Part shown: one piece after another, positions 6,164-6,175 of the stretch
How positions within the stretch are numbered: the stretch's first letter is position 1
Layout: the number at the start of each line of letters is the position of its first letter
Origin: Endozoicomonas sp031844845
Lineage (GTDB): Bacteria; Pseudomonadota; Gammaproteobacteria; Pseudomonadales; Endozoicomonadaceae
DNA: 6,175 nucleotides
Reading direction: 5' to 3'
Assembly: GCF_031844845.1 (NCBI RefSeq)
Contig: NZ_JAVRMB020000027.1
Span: 1-6,175, forward strand
The notes under the pieces: generated by a model
What the model was told of the DNA's origin: nothing
Databases searched by the model: none
Seen by the model: only the letters and a program-made list of their open reading frames with translations
Made by a program: the position numbers and the translations under genes

Positions 6164-6175
6164 GCGTGGGAGCGA
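6164..6175 (+). repeat. Probable right half of another CGTGGG repeat, cut by window edge
   Basis: GCGTGGGAGCGA shares GCGTGGGA with the right arm of copies R1 and R2. No matching TCCCACGC arm lies just before it, so it is either a half element or the left arm of one that continues past the edge. Confidence 0.35.

Larger units (their letters stand above)
5702..6175. other. Non-coding, repeat-rich region upstream of ydiJ
   Basis: I find no convincing gene in these 474 bases on either strand, and no tRNA or other RNA gene I can name. The region is a patchwork of palindromes: the 13-bp inverted repeats, two 34-bp repeats, two overlapping hairpins near the right edge, and fragments that look like ends of other repeats. 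GCGACAGCCTC (5814-5824) also recurs inverted as GAGGCTGTCGC (6038-6048). The stretch 5894-6020 shows nothing beyond a trivial direct repeat of CAGAGTAA (5919-5926 and 5945-5952). Confidence 0.7.

Noticed and set aside
1..6175. A multi-gene defence, mobile or novel metabolic system
   Set aside because: The recognised genes (radA, an orphan chaperone, ydiJ) are housekeeping functions on different strands with no shared operon. No transposase, integrase, CRISPR or toxin-antitoxin signature is present.

Overview
The window reads as ordinary gammaproteobacterial chromosome. RadA, a YdiJ-type dehydrogenase and a DmsD/TorD-type chaperone all resemble their Escherichia coli counterparts closely, as recalled from memory. 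The intergenic DNA carries short palindromic repeats of the CGTTCCCACG...CGTGGGAATG kind, which I associate with marine gammaproteobacteria such as Endozoicomonas and other Oceanospirillales. That genus-level guess is inference, not shown by the sequence.

Layout, left to right. Positions 1-1311 (minus) hold radA, cut by the left edge and lacking only its last roughly 20-25 codons. Positions 1312-1489 are a divergent spacer with a possible radA promoter overlapped by a small palindrome, a second perfect palindrome, and a strong ribosome binding site that fixes a TTG start. Positions 1490-2083 (plus) encode a 197-residue redox-enzyme maturation chaperone of the DmsD/TorD family. Positions 2095-2463 (minus) may encode an unrecognised 122-residue protein, convergent with the chaperone. 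Positions 2464-2617 contain a hairpin repeat close to the 3' end of the next gene. Positions 2618-5701 (minus) hold ydiJ, a full-length 1027-residue FAD and iron-sulfur D-2-hydroxyglutarate dehydrogenase. Positions 5702-6175 have no recognisable gene. They hold a 13-bp inverted-repeat pair next to the ydiJ start, two near-identical 34-bp palindromic repeats, two more hairpins and apparent repeat fragments.

The genes do not form an obvious shared pathway. RadA acts in recombinational repair. YdiJ oxidises D-2-hydroxyglutarate, a by-product of serine biosynthesis, to 2-oxoglutarate. The chaperone would proofread a Tat-exported molybdoenzyme that is not encoded here. I see no phage, CRISPR, toxin-antitoxin or defence locus and no convincing new multi-gene system. 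The least explained material is the repeat-rich DNA on the right, the 122-residue ORF and the orphan chaperone.
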